Source: Pseudomonadota bacterium (GTDB taxonomy: Bacteria > Pseudomonadota > Gammaproteobacteria > Steroidobacterales > Steroidobacteraceae). From it: 47,250 nucleotides of DNA. Position numbers and translations under genes: made by a program. The stretch covers positions 1 through 47,250 of the forward strand of contig JANXUT010000050.1 of NCBI GenBank assembly GCA_025356075.1, read 5' to 3'. Below, in pieces: positions 32,901 through 47,117 of this stretch. The number at the start of each line of letters is the position of its first letter. Positions within the stretch are counted from its first letter, which is position 1. The notes beneath the pieces were generated by a model. It made no database searches, was not told the origin of the DNA, and saw only the letters and a program-made list of their open reading frames with translations.

Positions 32901-33077
32901 GTCATCGTCCCGGCGGTGTTCTCCGTCGTCGATGACATCGAGAAGTGGCTCGGCCCGAAGTTCAAGGGCCTCGTGACGCACGAGTACCAGGTGCTCGCGC
33001 ACCACCTGCCGCGGCCGCCCACCGAGACGCCGACCGGCGGGCTATCGGCGGGCCGGGCGCAGGACGCGAGCGACTGA
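29934..33077 (+). CDS. RND multidrug efflux permease
   Basis: 1047 residues, GTG start overlapping the adaptor stop. Twelve transmembrane helices expected with two large periplasmic loops. N-terminus AIKHPVTPLVLFAVLTFVG; helix-4 motif GVLVDDAIVEIENIVRH (about 397-413) has the double aspartate of the proton-relay; the second half has GIVAKNSILLVDFAIEEM and SSFRTPMAVSVIGGIITS. Sequence is closer to MdtB/C-like heavy-metal-independent RND pumps than to CusA, but substrate cannot be inferred. No outer-membrane channel gene is adjacent, so TolC-like protein would come from elsewhere. A complete gene. Confidence 0.93.
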   Translation: MRNISSWAIKHPVTPLVLFAVLTFVGIVAFKLLPVNLNPDVTYPAVNVFVSQPGAAPAELETQVMQKVEGAVAAVAGVRSVTSFASEGTAFTSIEFQIGTPIDRAMADVRDAISRVRSQLPEGIEEPIVSHQDIDGGAFVYYAASSTAMSSQELSWFVDNTITKRLLPLPGVAQVNRSGGDSREIRIELDPERMQALGITAVDVNQQLRTLNVDSPGGRAQLAGGEQSIRVLGGARTAEQLGDTRIQLTGGRYARLDDIASVRDGVEEVRSIGRLNGRPATTFGVSRSRGSSDVTAIANVEAELKKILAENPSVTITQVFSTVGATKLQYNSAIDALLEGSVLAVLVVWLFLRDWRATAISALAIPLSAIPTFAFMAWMDFTLNSISLLALSLVAGVLVDDAIVEIENIVRHMRMGKTPYQAALDAADEIGLAVVATSGTIIAVFLPVSFMGGFTGQYFKQFGLTVAAAVFLSLLVARLITPVIAAFTLKPAGFKAHLEGPLMTRYLALLRLSVTHRWRTIGVGVLFFALSIVGVALISKDFIPPGDFGTSQISIELPPGVRIEDTARVSDTVTALIRKSPDVADVVESIGSNDDGSVREGQIFVSLKPRKERKHSQKEWEDLMAPQLRSIPDARVAIASQGGGGGDAPISLYFTGDDLGLLESAARTAVEQMRGVKGVRDPRIAGDLPRPELLIKPRFDLAAQLGVTVQAISQTIRIATIGDIPQNAAKFSLADRQVPIRVSLLESSRKDMSTLENLPVPTASGGAVPLKAVADISFGEGPATIRRYNQSRRVKVLADLQPSAALGDVSERVKALPGIAHLPQGVHLVERGNVEFMAEMMRNFTLAILAGVLMVFAVLVLLFARIFQPLTILSALPLSLGGAILALIICGMPFSFPVVIGILMLMGIVAKNSILLVDFAIEEMRAGKDRMTALMEAGHKRAQPIVMTSIAMIAGMLPIAIGIGDSSSFRTPMAVSVIGGIITSTFLTLVIVPAVFSVVDDIEKWLGPKFKGLVTHEYQVLAHHLPRPPTETPTGGLSAGRAQDASD

Positions 33078-33184
33078 CCACGGCCGCTCGCGCTCCGGCG
33101 GCGGCGGCCTCGCGCCGTCCCGCCCGGCCGCGCTTCCGTTCCTGCTTGTCGCCAGGGCCTCTGGACAACCGTGAATGACGCACT

Positions 33185-33200
33185 GCAGCATGCATGCTGC
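33185..33200. promoter_or_regulatory. 16-bp perfect palindrome upstream of gltB
   Basis: GCAGCATGCATGCTGC is a perfect palindrome at 33185-33200, ending ten bases before the -35 box of the predicted gltB promoter and 84 bases before the gltB start. Position suits an activator or repressor site (nitrogen- or arginine-related regulator cannot be told apart). Confidence 0.45.
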
Positions 33201-33209
33201 GATGCGGCA

Positions 33210-33238
33210 TTGACCGGTTGCCCCTCTGCCGGCATAGT
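33210..33238 (+). promoter_or_regulatory. Predicted promoter of gltBD
   Basis: -35 TTGACC (33210-33215) and -10 CATAGT (33233-33238), 17-bp spacing. A start near 33245 would give about 40 bases of leader before the gltB ATG at 33284. Confidence 0.5.
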
Positions 33239-33283
33239 CCCCGGGCACCACCAGATGCTCGTTGACGGGCGCAAGGATTGGGG

Positions 33284-39243
<5,960 letters not shown>

Positions 39244-39287
39244 GGTGGACGCTCCGCCGGCACCGTGCCACCGCTGAGGAATTCCGC

Positions 39288-40310
39288 ATGACCGCTGTCA
39301 ATCGTCGCATCGTCCTCGCCTCCCGCCCGACGGGCGCCGCCAGCGAGGCGAACTTCCGCCTCGAGTCCGCGCCAGTCCCCGTGCCCGCGGCGGGGCAGGT
39401 GCTCGTGCGCCATCACTACCTGTCGCTCGACCCCTACATGCGCGGCCGCATGAGCGACCGAAAGTCCTACGCCGCGCCCCAGCCGATCGGCGAGGTGATG
39501 ATCGGCGGCACCGCCGGGGAAGTGATCGCGAGCGAGCACCCGGGCTTTCAGGTCGGCGATCGCGTCGTCAGCATGGGCGGCTGGCAGGAATACTCGATCG
39601 CGGATGGCAACGCCGGCGCGCTCGCGCCGCGCAAGGTCGACGTCAGGCGAATTGCGCTCTCGGCTTATCTCGGCGTCGTCGGCATGCCGGGGGTCACCGC
39701 CTGGTACGGGCTCAACCGGATCTGCGAGCCGAAGGCGGGTGAGACGGTCTGCGTGAGCGCCGCCACGGGCGCCGTCGGCAGCGTCGTCGGCCAGCTCGCG
39801 AAGGCGCACGGCTGCCGGGTCGTCGGCATCGCGGGCGGCAAGGAGAAGTGCGACTACGCCGTCAACGAGCTGGGCTTGGATGCCTGCATCGACTACAAGG
39901 CCGCGCCCGACCCGCGCGCGCTCGTCGGGCTCCTCGCCGCGGCAACCCCGGCCGGCATCGATGGCTACTTCGAGAACGTCGGCGGCATCGTGCTCGATGC
40001 GGTGCTCGCGCGCATGAATGCATTCGGGCGGATCGCCGTCTGCGGCATGATCAGTGGCTACGACGGCGAGCCCTTGCCGCTCGCCTACCCCGCGCTCATC
40101 CTGACCTCGCGCCTGAAGGTGCAGGGCTTCATCGTCTCGGAGCATCCGAAGGTCTGGCCAGAGGCGCTCGGCGAGCTCGGGGCGGCGGTCGCCAGCGGCA
40201 AGCTCAAGTACCGCGAAAGCATCGCGAGCGGCATCGCGAGCGCGCCGGCGGCGTTCATAGGTCTCCTCAAGGGCCAGAACTTCGGCAAGCAGGTCGTCAA
40301 GCTCCTTTGA
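39288..40310 (+). CDS. NADP-dependent oxidoreductase (medium-chain, YncB/CurA-like)
   Basis: 340 residues, GAGGAA before the ATG. Opening NRRIVLASRPTG and YLSLDPYMRGRMSD are hallmarks of the leukotriene-B4 12-hydroxydehydrogenase/CurA type within the medium-chain superfamily; GETVCVSAATGAVGSVVGQ is the NADP loop and the zinc ligands of alcohol dehydrogenases are absent. It likely reduces an alpha,beta-unsaturated carbonyl. Follows gltD by 44 bases, so it may be co-transcribed. Confidence 0.9.
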   Translation: MTAVNRRIVLASRPTGAASEANFRLESAPVPVPAAGQVLVRHHYLSLDPYMRGRMSDRKSYAAPQPIGEVMIGGTAGEVIASEHPGFQVGDRVVSMGGWQEYSIADGNAGALAPRKVDVRRIALSAYLGVVGMPGVTAWYGLNRICEPKAGETVCVSAATGAVGSVVGQLAKAHGCRVVGIAGGKEKCDYAVNELGLDACIDYKAAPDPRALVGLLAAATPAGIDGYFENVGGIVLDAVLARMNAFGRIAVCGMISGYDGEPLPLAYPALILTSRLKVQGFIVSEHPKVWPEALGELGAAVASGKLKYRESIASGIASAPAAFIGLLKGQNFGKQVVKLL

Positions 40311-40468
40311 ACGCTACGCGCGGCAACTTTCCCCTGCTAATTTAAGGTGTTGCGCGTCGCCGCGAGGCCCCGCCACCGCGCGGTCGACGGCCCGGGGCGG
40401 GCACTGGTAACCTGTCGTTTTGAAGCCAATCGGCGCCACGCGCCACCCGACACGGAGCACGATCCATC

Positions 40469-41779
40469 ATGAGCACGAATGCGGACCTGCAGAAACTGCG
40501 CGAGTCGGCGGTGCCTCGCGGCGTATCGAACCTGCTGCCGGTGTTCACGGCGCGGGCGCTGAACTCCGAGCTCTGGGACGTCGAGGGCAAGCGCTACATC
40601 GACTTCGCCGCCGGCATTGCGGTGCTCAACACCGGGCACCTGCACCCGACCGTGAAGGCCGCGGTCGCCGTGCAGCTCGAGAACTTCTCGCACACCTGCT
40701 TCCAGGTCACGCAGTACGAAGGCTACGTTCGCCTCGCCGATCGCCTCAACAAGCTCGCGCCGGGCGCGACGCCCAAGAAGACGATCCTCCTCTCGACCGG
40801 CGCCGAGGCGGTCGAGAATGCGGTCAAGATCGCGCGCGCCTACACCAAGCGCTCCGCGGTCATCGCGTTCTCCGGCGCCTTCCACGGCCGCACGATGTAC
40901 ACGATGGGACTCACCGGCAAGGTCGCGCCCTACAAGACCGGCTTCGGCCCGATGCCCGGCGAGATCTACCACCTGCCGTTTCCGGCCGAGTACCTGGGCG
41001 TCAGCCCCGCCGAATCGCTGCACGCGCTCGAAACGCTGTTCAAGTCGGATGTGGAACCTTCGCGTGTCGCGGCGATCATCATTGAGCCCGTGCAGGGCGA
41101 GGGCGGCTTCTACTCGGCGCCGGTCGAGTTCCTGAAGGAGCTTAGGCGCCTGTGCACCGAGCACGGCATCGTGCTGATCGCGGACGAGGTGCAGACGGGC
41201 TTTGCGCGCACCGGCAAGCTCTTCGCGATCGAGCACGCCGGCATCGAGCCCGACCTCATGACGATCGCCAAGAGCCTCGCGGGCGGCTTTCCGCTCTCGG
41301 GCGTCATCGGCAAGGCGGAGATCATGGATGCGCCGGGCCCCGGCGGCCTCGGCGGCACCTACGCGGGCTCGCCCATCAGCTGCGCGGCGGCGCTCGCGGT
41401 TCTCGAGGTGATCGAGAAGGAGTCGCTCTGCGCGCGCGCCACCGCGATCGGCGCGATCCTGAAGCAGCGCCTGAACAGCCTGCGCGGCAAGCACTCGCTC
41501 ACCTGCATCGGCGACGTACGGGGCCAGGGCGCGATGATCGCGCTCGAGCTCGTGAAGAACGGCGATGCCAAGCAACCCGACGCCGACCTCACCAAGGCGC
41601 TCGTGCAGCGGGCGGCGGCGAATGGCCTGCTGATCCTCTCCTGCGGCACGCGCGCGAACGTGATTCGCTTCCTCGCGCCGCTCACGATCAGCGATGCGAC
41701 GCTGGCCGAGGGGCTCGACATCCTCGAGCGCTCGCTGCTCGATTGCGTCGGCTCCGGCCGCGAGGCGAAACGGGCCTGA
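40469..41779 (+). CDS. gabT: 4-aminobutyrate aminotransferase
   Basis: 436 residues, ATG at 40469. Class III pyridoxal-phosphate enzyme: LLSTGAEAVENAVKIARAYT, FSGAFHGRTMYTMGLTGK, IADEVQTGFARTG and the Schiff-base lysine 268 in MTIAKSLAGGFP. The residues NLLPVFTARA near the N-terminus and the TGAEAVENA pattern are closest to GabT/PuuE enzymes that convert 4-aminobutyrate and 2-oxoglutarate into succinate semialdehyde and glutamate. 158 bp upstream of it hold no gene. A glutamate-producing function fits the nearby gltBD. Confidence 0.9.
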   Translation: MSTNADLQKLRESAVPRGVSNLLPVFTARALNSELWDVEGKRYIDFAAGIAVLNTGHLHPTVKAAVAVQLENFSHTCFQVTQYEGYVRLADRLNKLAPGATPKKTILLSTGAEAVENAVKIARAYTKRSAVIAFSGAFHGRTMYTMGLTGKVAPYKTGFGPMPGEIYHLPFPAEYLGVSPAESLHALETLFKSDVEPSRVAAIIIEPVQGEGGFYSAPVEFLKELRRLCTEHGIVLIADEVQTGFARTGKLFAIEHAGIEPDLMTIAKSLAGGFPLSGVIGKAEIMDAPGPGGLGGTYAGSPISCAAALAVLEVIEKESLCARATAIGAILKQRLNSLRGKHSLTCIGDVRGQGAMIALELVKNGDAKQPDADLTKALVQRAAANGLLILSCGTRANVIRFLAPLTISDATLAEGLDILERSLLDCVGSGREAKRA

Positions 41780-41787
41780 GCGTACGG

Positions 41788-41809
41788 GCGCGCCGCTAGC
41801 GCGGCGCGC
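41788..41809. terminator. GC-rich hairpin between convergent genes
   Basis: GCGCGCCGC (41788-41796) and GCGGCGCGC (41801-41809) with loop TAGC form a 9-bp perfect stem between the ends of gabT (41779) and the thiamine enzyme gene (41796). It contains the latter's stop codon. No T tract on either strand, so it is a weak candidate for bidirectional termination. Confidence 0.35.
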
Positions 41810-43487
41810 GCCGCAACGCCTCGAGCGTCCGGCCGGGGGCGATGTCCTCGATGCTGGTCACAAGCTCGATCAGTCGCGGGCCGTCGGCGGCGAGCGCCGC
41901 CGCGAGCGCCGGGCCGAACTCGGCGGTCTCGAGCACGCGTGTCGCCGGCACGCCCGAGGCGGCGCTGAGCGCCACGAAGTCAGGATTCACCAGCGTCGTT
42001 GCGACCGTGCGGCCCGGGAAGCGCATTTCCTGGTGCATGCGGATCGTGCCGTAGCTGCCATTGTTGAGCACGAGGAACACGACCTGCGCGCCGGTCGCGG
42101 CGGCGGTGATCAGGTCGTTCGCGGCCATCATGAAGCAGCCGTCTCCGGCGACCGCGACGACCTTGCGGCCGGGGTGCAGGAGCGCCGCGGCGATGCCGGC
42201 GGGTAACCCGTAGCCCATCGCGCCGCTTTGCGGCGCGAGCTGGGTGCGGAACTCGCGGTGCTCGAAGAACCGGTGCAGCCAGGCGGCGTAGTTGCCGGCG
42301 CCGTTGGTGACGATCGCATCGTCGGGCAGCTGGCGCCTTAGCTCGCGGAACACCTCGGACGGATTCAGCCGACCCGTCACGCCGACGGGCTCGAGGTCGC
42401 GTTCGTAGGCGAGGCGCGCCGCGCGCGTCCACTCGCTCCAGCGACCGGCCGGCGGAGCGGGTAGCGCCGCGAGTTCCGCGCACGCGGCATCCGGCGAGGC
42501 GCTCGCGCGCAGGCTCACCGGGAACACGCGGCCTGCATCCTCCGGTCGCATCGCGACGTGGATGACGCGCTCGACGCTGGTGCGTGGGTCGAGCCGCGTG
42601 TAGCCCCCGGTCTCGACGTCGCACAGGCTCGCACCGAGCGCGATCACGAGGTCGGCATCACGCAGCGAGGCGAGCGCGCCGCTGCCCGCCGCAAAGCCGA
42701 ACTCGCCGATGTAGCTCGGGTGGTCGTTCCGGAAGAGGTCCTTGCGGCGAAAGCCGCTCGCGACGGGCAGCTGCCAGCGCTCGGCGAAGCGCCTGAGCGC
42801 GTCGGTGCCCGCCGGAGTCCAGCCGCTGCCGCCGATCCAGACGAGCGGACGCCGCGCGCTCGCGAGGCGTGCGCCGATCGCCTTCGCAACGCCGCTCTCG
42901 AGCGGCGTCGCAATGCGCTCGACGCGCGGGCCCGGCGGCAGGTCGCACGGCAGGCCGAGCACGTCTTCGGGGAGACTCACGACCACGGGTCCCGGGCGGC
43001 CGTTGATCGCGATCGCGAATGCGCGCGTGATGAGCTCGGGCATCCGCTCGGGGTCGTGCACCTCGACGACCCATTTCGCGATGCTGCCGAACATCGCGCC
43101 GAAGTCGATCTCCTGGAACGCGTCGCGCCCGAGGTCCTGGCGCGCGACCTGGCCGACGAAGAGCACCAATGGCGTCGCGTCCTGCTGCGCGGTGTGGACC
43201 GCGATGCTCGCGTGGGTGGCGCCGGGGCCGCGCGTCACGAAGCAAACGCCCGGCCGGCCGGTGAGCTTGCCGACCGCCTCGGCCATGTTCGCGGCGTTGG
43301 CCTCGTGGCGGCAGGTGACGAGCCGCAAGCGATCGCCGACGTCGTAGAGCGCATCGAGCACGTCGAGGTAGCTTTCACCCGCGACCGCGAAGGCGAGCGA
43401 CACGCCCTGCTCCAGCAGGCAGTCGACGAGTGCGCGCGCGGCGGTCCGCGTCGCCGCCGTGGCGCGTGCCGGGCCCTGTGCGTTCAA
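41796..43487 (-). CDS. Thiamine-diphosphate-dependent acetolactate-synthase-like enzyme
   Basis: 563 residues from a TTG at 43485-43487 that overlaps the ParB-like stop (TTGA); the longer in-frame ATG at 43628 would run through that gene. Features: catalytic glutamate in FAVAGESYLDVLDAL (residue 38), central FAD-like domain, and the thiamine motif GDGCFMMAANDLITAAATG about residue 445 ending NN. It resembles the large-subunit IlvB family, but there is no adjacent ilvH/regulatory subunit and no FAD-site signature I can name, so it may be a decarboxylase or a different ligase. Physiological reaction unknown. Confidence 0.85.
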   Translation of the reverse strand: MNAQGPARATAATRTAARALVDCLLEQGVSLAFAVAGESYLDVLDALYDVGDRLRLVTCRHEANAANMAEAVGKLTGRPGVCFVTRGPGATHASIAVHTAQQDATPLVLFVGQVARQDLGRDAFQEIDFGAMFGSIAKWVVEVHDPERMPELITRAFAIAINGRPGPVVVSLPEDVLGLPCDLPPGPRVERIATPLESGVAKAIGARLASARRPLVWIGGSGWTPAGTDALRRFAERWQLPVASGFRRKDLFRNDHPSYIGEFGFAAGSGALASLRDADLVIALGASLCDVETGGYTRLDPRTSVERVIHVAMRPEDAGRVFPVSLRASASPDAACAELAALPAPPAGRWSEWTRAARLAYERDLEPVGVTGRLNPSEVFRELRRQLPDDAIVTNGAGNYAAWLHRFFEHREFRTQLAPQSGAMGYGLPAGIAAALLHPGRKVVAVAGDGCFMMAANDLITAAATGAQVVFLVLNNGSYGTIRMHQEMRFPGRTVATTLVNPDFVALSAASGVPATRVLETAEFGPALAAALAADGPRLIELVTSIEDIAPGRTLEALRRAPR

Positions 43488-44101
43488 TCGCGCGGCACCG
43501 GACCACACCAGCCGGGCAGAAAGCCGGCGTCCTCGCTGCGCGCAAGTTTCAGCGCCTGCTCGAGCGCCTGCGTGAAGTTGTCCTCGACGCGCGCGCGCTT
43601 GATGCGGCGCCGGAGGAAATCCGCCCACAGGAATTCGCTGAAGGGCGTCGTGTCCTTCGCGAAGCCGCCGGCGCGCCTGAGCTCGCCGGCGAGGCTGCGA
43701 AACGGATCGTCGATGAGGCCGGAGACGCGCCGCGGCAGGTCGCCATAGGGCCTGCGCTTGCCCTTGGCGTCATACGGGTGCAGCCAGCCGCGGTTGTCGA
43801 GGTAGGTCCAGAACGCATCGGTGTCGAGCGCGGCGAGGTCGGCGAGGACGGTGATCGCGATCTTCCTGACACCTTCCTGATGGAGCGCGAGCGCCAGGTG
43901 GTGGTGGTCGATCACGTAGAACCGGTTCTTGGGTCCGCGGATGACCGGGATCAGGTGGCGCCCGAGGAACTCGCCCTTGCGGCCGATGTTGCGCCAGTGC
44001 CGGCGCTTGGCGCGCACCTCGCGCATGCCGACGGTGATCTGCGTCGGGTACAGGTCCTCTATCGCGAGCGTCGTCAGCAGTAGGTCGCGGACCTGGTGCA
44101 T
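43484..44101 (-). CDS. ParB-like nuclease-domain protein
   Basis: 205 residues from an ATG at 44101 with GAGG nine bases upstream. The sequence QITVGMREVRAKRRHWRNIG, then YVIDHHHLALALHQEGV, and DAFWTYLDNRGWLHPYDAKG and TPFSEFLWADFLRRRI match the predicted ParB-like (PF08857 type) family of about 200 residues. Despite the name there is no partition partner here, and the ParB fold suggests nucleotide binding (CTP) or nuclease chemistry. It overlaps the thiamine enzyme gene by four bases, hence co-translated. Confidence 0.8.
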   Translation of the reverse strand: MHQVRDLLLTTLAIEDLYPTQITVGMREVRAKRRHWRNIGRKGEFLGRHLIPVIRGPKNRFYVIDHHHLALALHQEGVRKIAITVLADLAALDTDAFWTYLDNRGWLHPYDAKGKRRPYGDLPRRVSGLIDDPFRSLAGELRRAGGFAKDTTPFSEFLWADFLRRRIKRARVEDNFTQALEQALKLARSEDAGFLPGWCGPVPRD

Positions 44102-44199
44102 GGTGTCGATCCTCAAGGATGCCGGCACGCTGCCGGAAGGCGATTTTGGAGAGGTCGGCGCGGGAACGCCAGCGGCGGCCCGGGGCTCGCCGCGCCGGG

Positions 44200-45909
44200 C
44201 TACCTGGCCCGGCGGGGCCGTGCGGCGAGCGCAGTCGCAAAGTCCTGCACCGCCGCATCGCGCGGCCCGAGCGGTGCGAGACCGTAGCGATGTTCGAGCG
44301 TCGCGACGATCGAGGTCGTGTCGTGGCTGGCGGAATCGACGACGAACGGCGCATGCAGGAGCGGCGAGACGATGAGCGTCGGGATGCGCGTGCCGGGACC
44401 CCACACGTCGTGCGGCCCGCGCTCGTTGCCCTGCCCGGGCGGCGCCACGTGATCCCACTGGCCGCCGAACTCATCGTAAGTGACGATGATGAGCGTGTCG
44501 CGCGCGCACGCACTCGCGCTGATCGTGCGCAGGAGTTCGACGAGGTGATCGCTGCCGTGCGGCTCGCTCGCGTAACCCGGGTGCTCGTTCTCGGCGCCGA
44601 TGGGCTTCACGAAGCTGACGGCCTTCAGGTGGCAGCTGCGGCGCGAGCCGCGCGCGAGCGCAACGAACTCGGCCTCGTCGCGCAGGTGTGCCTTGCGGTT
44701 CGCAGCGCCCTCAGGCGTCGCCGGATCAAAGGCGGCGAAGTAGTTGAACGGCTGGTGATGGAACTGGAAGAGCTGGTCGGGGCAATTCGGGAAGGCGGCA
44801 CTGCGGATTGCCTGCGGGTCGGTGCAGCTCGCGCCCTCGCCGTTGGTCCAGCCGGGCGCGCCGCGCTCACCGTTCGCGTTCGACCAGCCGCCGGAGTACC
44901 ACGCCCAGTCGATCCGCGCGCCGCTCAGTCGGTCGCCGATCGTCGGGTTGGTGAGTGGATTCAAGCGCTTCGCGTCGGGCAGGCCCGGCGGATAGGGCTG
45001 ATAGAACGGCTGCAGCGTGTTGACGGCGTAGTCGCCGCAGGCGCGCCCCGCCGGCACGTCCGGGCCGCAGCGGACGCTGAGTGCGCCGTCGCGCTGCTGG
45101 ACGCCCGCGGGCTCTGGCGCATAGAGCGGGTAGGCGGTCGGGAAGCCGTTTGCATCGAGGATCGAATGTCGATCGAGCGTCGAGCCGTCGCTGGTGGCAT
45201 TGGCGACCGGCGGCGTCGCTGCGGCGATCAGCCACTGGTGATTGAGGAACGAACCGCCAAACGCCGCCTGGAAGGTGTCGTCCGCGATCGCGTAGCGGGG
45301 ATGGCCGCGGGAATGCAGGTAGCGGTAGATCGGGAGCTTAAGCGTGTGGTAGTGCCCCATGACGAGTCCGGTCGCGTCACTTCCCGTCGCATAGCGGTCC
45401 TGCTTGCCGCCGTGGATCTGGTACTGCTCCTGGTAGAAGCGGTGCACGAAGTCGCGCGTGCAGCCGCCCGGTGCGCCGCGTCCCTTCGCGATGCCCTCGA
45501 TCGGGGCCGCGGTCTTCGGGCACGTCTCGTCGGTCGCGGCGATGTACTCGTCGATGACGAACGGCGCATTGGTGAAGGCGCTTTCGAACCGGTGCGGCGT
45601 CGTCGTGTCCTCACAGGTCGCGGCGAGCGGCGGCGAGGCTAAGTTGACGTCGGTCTGCAGCAGGCACTTGAACGGCACGCCCTGCTGGCCGGTCTGGAGG
45701 AGCGATGCGGGCTCCGCGGCGCCAAGTCCGCGCACGTCTTCCCAACCGCCGTACAGGTTGTCGAAGCTGTGGTTCTCCTCGTAGATCACCACGAAGTGCT
45801 TCACCGCCGCGAGCGGCGTCGCGGCGCAGGGCAGCGCCGGGGCGAGGGCGAGGGCGAGCAACCCGAGTGCCACCCGAGGCGCCACGCCCGTGAAGCCGCG
45901 GGCGCGCAT
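44200..45909 (-). CDS. Secreted phosphoesterase (phospholipase C / acid phosphatase family)
   Basis: 569 residues from the ATG at 45909. Signal peptide: RVALGLLALALAPALPCAA (about 12-30). The catalytic start FVVIYEENHSFDNLYGGW matches the PF04185-type phosphoesterase family with ENHSFDN; the later TYDEFGGQWDHVAPP segment and WGPGTRIPTLIVSP near the C-terminus complete the metal site. Members include acid phosphatases and phospholipases C. Its ATG overlaps the acyl-CoA dehydrogenase stop by one base (TGATG), hence co-expressed. Confidence 0.9.
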   Translation of the reverse strand: MRARGFTGVAPRVALGLLALALAPALPCAATPLAAVKHFVVIYEENHSFDNLYGGWEDVRGLGAAEPASLLQTGQQGVPFKCLLQTDVNLASPPLAATCEDTTTPHRFESAFTNAPFVIDEYIAATDETCPKTAAPIEGIAKGRGAPGGCTRDFVHRFYQEQYQIHGGKQDRYATGSDATGLVMGHYHTLKLPIYRYLHSRGHPRYAIADDTFQAAFGGSFLNHQWLIAAATPPVANATSDGSTLDRHSILDANGFPTAYPLYAPEPAGVQQRDGALSVRCGPDVPAGRACGDYAVNTLQPFYQPYPPGLPDAKRLNPLTNPTIGDRLSGARIDWAWYSGGWSNANGERGAPGWTNGEGASCTDPQAIRSAAFPNCPDQLFQFHHQPFNYFAAFDPATPEGAANRKAHLRDEAEFVALARGSRRSCHLKAVSFVKPIGAENEHPGYASEPHGSDHLVELLRTISASACARDTLIIVTYDEFGGQWDHVAPPGQGNERGPHDVWGPGTRIPTLIVSPLLHAPFVVDSASHDTTSIVATLEHRYGLAPLGPRDAAVQDFATALAARPRRAR

Positions 45910-47117
45910 CAGAATGCGTTGATGCCGGTGAGTTCCCGGCCAATCGTCAGCTGGTGCACCGTCTCCGTGCCCTCGTAGGTGATCACGCTCTCGAGGTTCA
46001 GCATGTGACGGATCGGCACGTACTCCGCGCTGATGCCGGCGCCGCCGAGCATGTCGCGCGCATCGCGGGCCACTTCGATCGCGGCGCGGCAGTTGTTCCA
46101 CTTCGCGAGCGACACGTGGCTCGGTGTCATCTTGCCCGAATCCTTGAGGCGCCCGAGCTGCAGCGACAGGAGCTGCGACAGCGTGATCTTGCGGCTCATC
46201 TCGGCGAGCCGGATCTGGATCGCCTGGTTGGCGGCGAGCGGGCGGGCGAACAGTATCCGGTCCTTGGTGTACTCGATCAGCTGCGCGAGGCAGGCTTGCG
46301 CCGCGCCGATGACGCCCCAGGTGATGCCAAAGCGCGCCTGCGTCAGGCACGACAGTGGGCCCTTCAGTCCAACGACGCCCGGCAGCACGTTCGCCTCCGG
46401 CACGACGACGTTGTCAAAGAAGAGCGCGCTCGTCACCGAGGCGCGCAGGCTGAACTTGTGCTCGATCTCCGGCGCCGAGAAACCGGGCGTCCCCTTCTCG
46501 ACGATGAAGCCGCGGATGCCTTCGGGTGTCTGCGCCCAGCAGATGCACAGGTCTGCGATCGCGCCGTTGGTGATCCACATCTTGGCGCCGTTGATGACCC
46601 AGTCGCCGCCGCGGCGCTTGGCGTGGGTCTTCATGTTGGCGGGGTCGGAGCCGCCGTGCGGCTCGGTCAGGCCGAAGCAGCCGATCAGCTCGCCCTTAGC
46701 CATGCGCGGCAGGTACTTCTGCTTCTGCTCCTCGCTGCCGAAGGCGTGGATCGGATACATGCAGAGCGAGGACTGAACCGAGACGAAGCTGCGCACGCCC
46801 GAGTCGCCGCGCTCGAGTTCCTGGCAGATGAGTCCGTAGGAGACGCCGTTCATGCCGGCGCAGCCGTAGCCCTCGAGCGAGGAGCCGAGGAGTCCGAGCG
46901 ATGCGAGCTCAGGGATGAGCTCGCGCGGGAACGTATGGTTCTCGAAGTGCTGCTGGATGATCGGCAGCACCTTCTCGTCGACGAGCCGGCCGACGGAGTC
47001 CTGGACCATCCGCTCCTCTTCGCTCAACTGCTGCCGGACCCCGTAGAGGTCGAGCGGATCGAGCGTCGTGGCGGAGCGCTTCTGGGCAGCGGGGGTGTCG
47101 GGCCGTGAAGCGGCCAT
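45909..47117 (-). CDS. gcdH: Glutaryl-CoA dehydrogenase
   Basis: 402 residues from the ATG at 47117; AGGAG lies seven bases upstream. Acyl-CoA dehydrogenase fold with GCFGLTEPHGGSDPANMKT and WITNGAIADLCICWA (flavin and substrate loops), RDMLGGAGISAEYVP, and the catalytic glutamate (about 382) in ITYEGTETVHQLTIG. LEGYGCAGMNGVSYGLICQE and SVQSSLCMYPI are characteristic of glutaryl-CoA dehydrogenases, which form crotonyl-CoA from glutaryl-CoA in lysine and tryptophan degradation. The 5' end region 47118-47250 shows no further gene. Confidence 0.93.
   Translation of the reverse strand: MAASRPDTPAAQKRSATTLDPLDLYGVRQQLSEEERMVQDSVGRLVDEKVLPIIQQHFENHTFPRELIPELASLGLLGSSLEGYGCAGMNGVSYGLICQELERGDSGVRSFVSVQSSLCMYPIHAFGSEEQKQKYLPRMAKGELIGCFGLTEPHGGSDPANMKTHAKRRGGDWVINGAKMWITNGAIADLCICWAQTPEGIRGFIVEKGTPGFSAPEIEHKFSLRASVTSALFFDNVVVPEANVLPGVVGLKGPLSCLTQARFGITWGVIGAAQACLAQLIEYTKDRILFARPLAANQAIQIRLAEMSRKITLSQLLSLQLGRLKDSGKMTPSHVSLAKWNNCRAAIEVARDARDMLGGAGISAEYVPIRHMLNLESVITYEGTETVHQLTIGRELTGINAF

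Noticed and set aside
30804-33005. 733-codon open frame antisense to the RND pump
   Set aside because: Same GC artefact; arginine- and aspartate-rich, no homology, entirely inside a canonical RND permease.
43488-43628. Longer N-terminus (ATG at 43628) for the thiamine enzyme
   Set aside because: The extra residues are read out of frame through the ParB-like gene; family proteins begin close to the catalytic glutamate segment, and the TTGA overlap provides a start.
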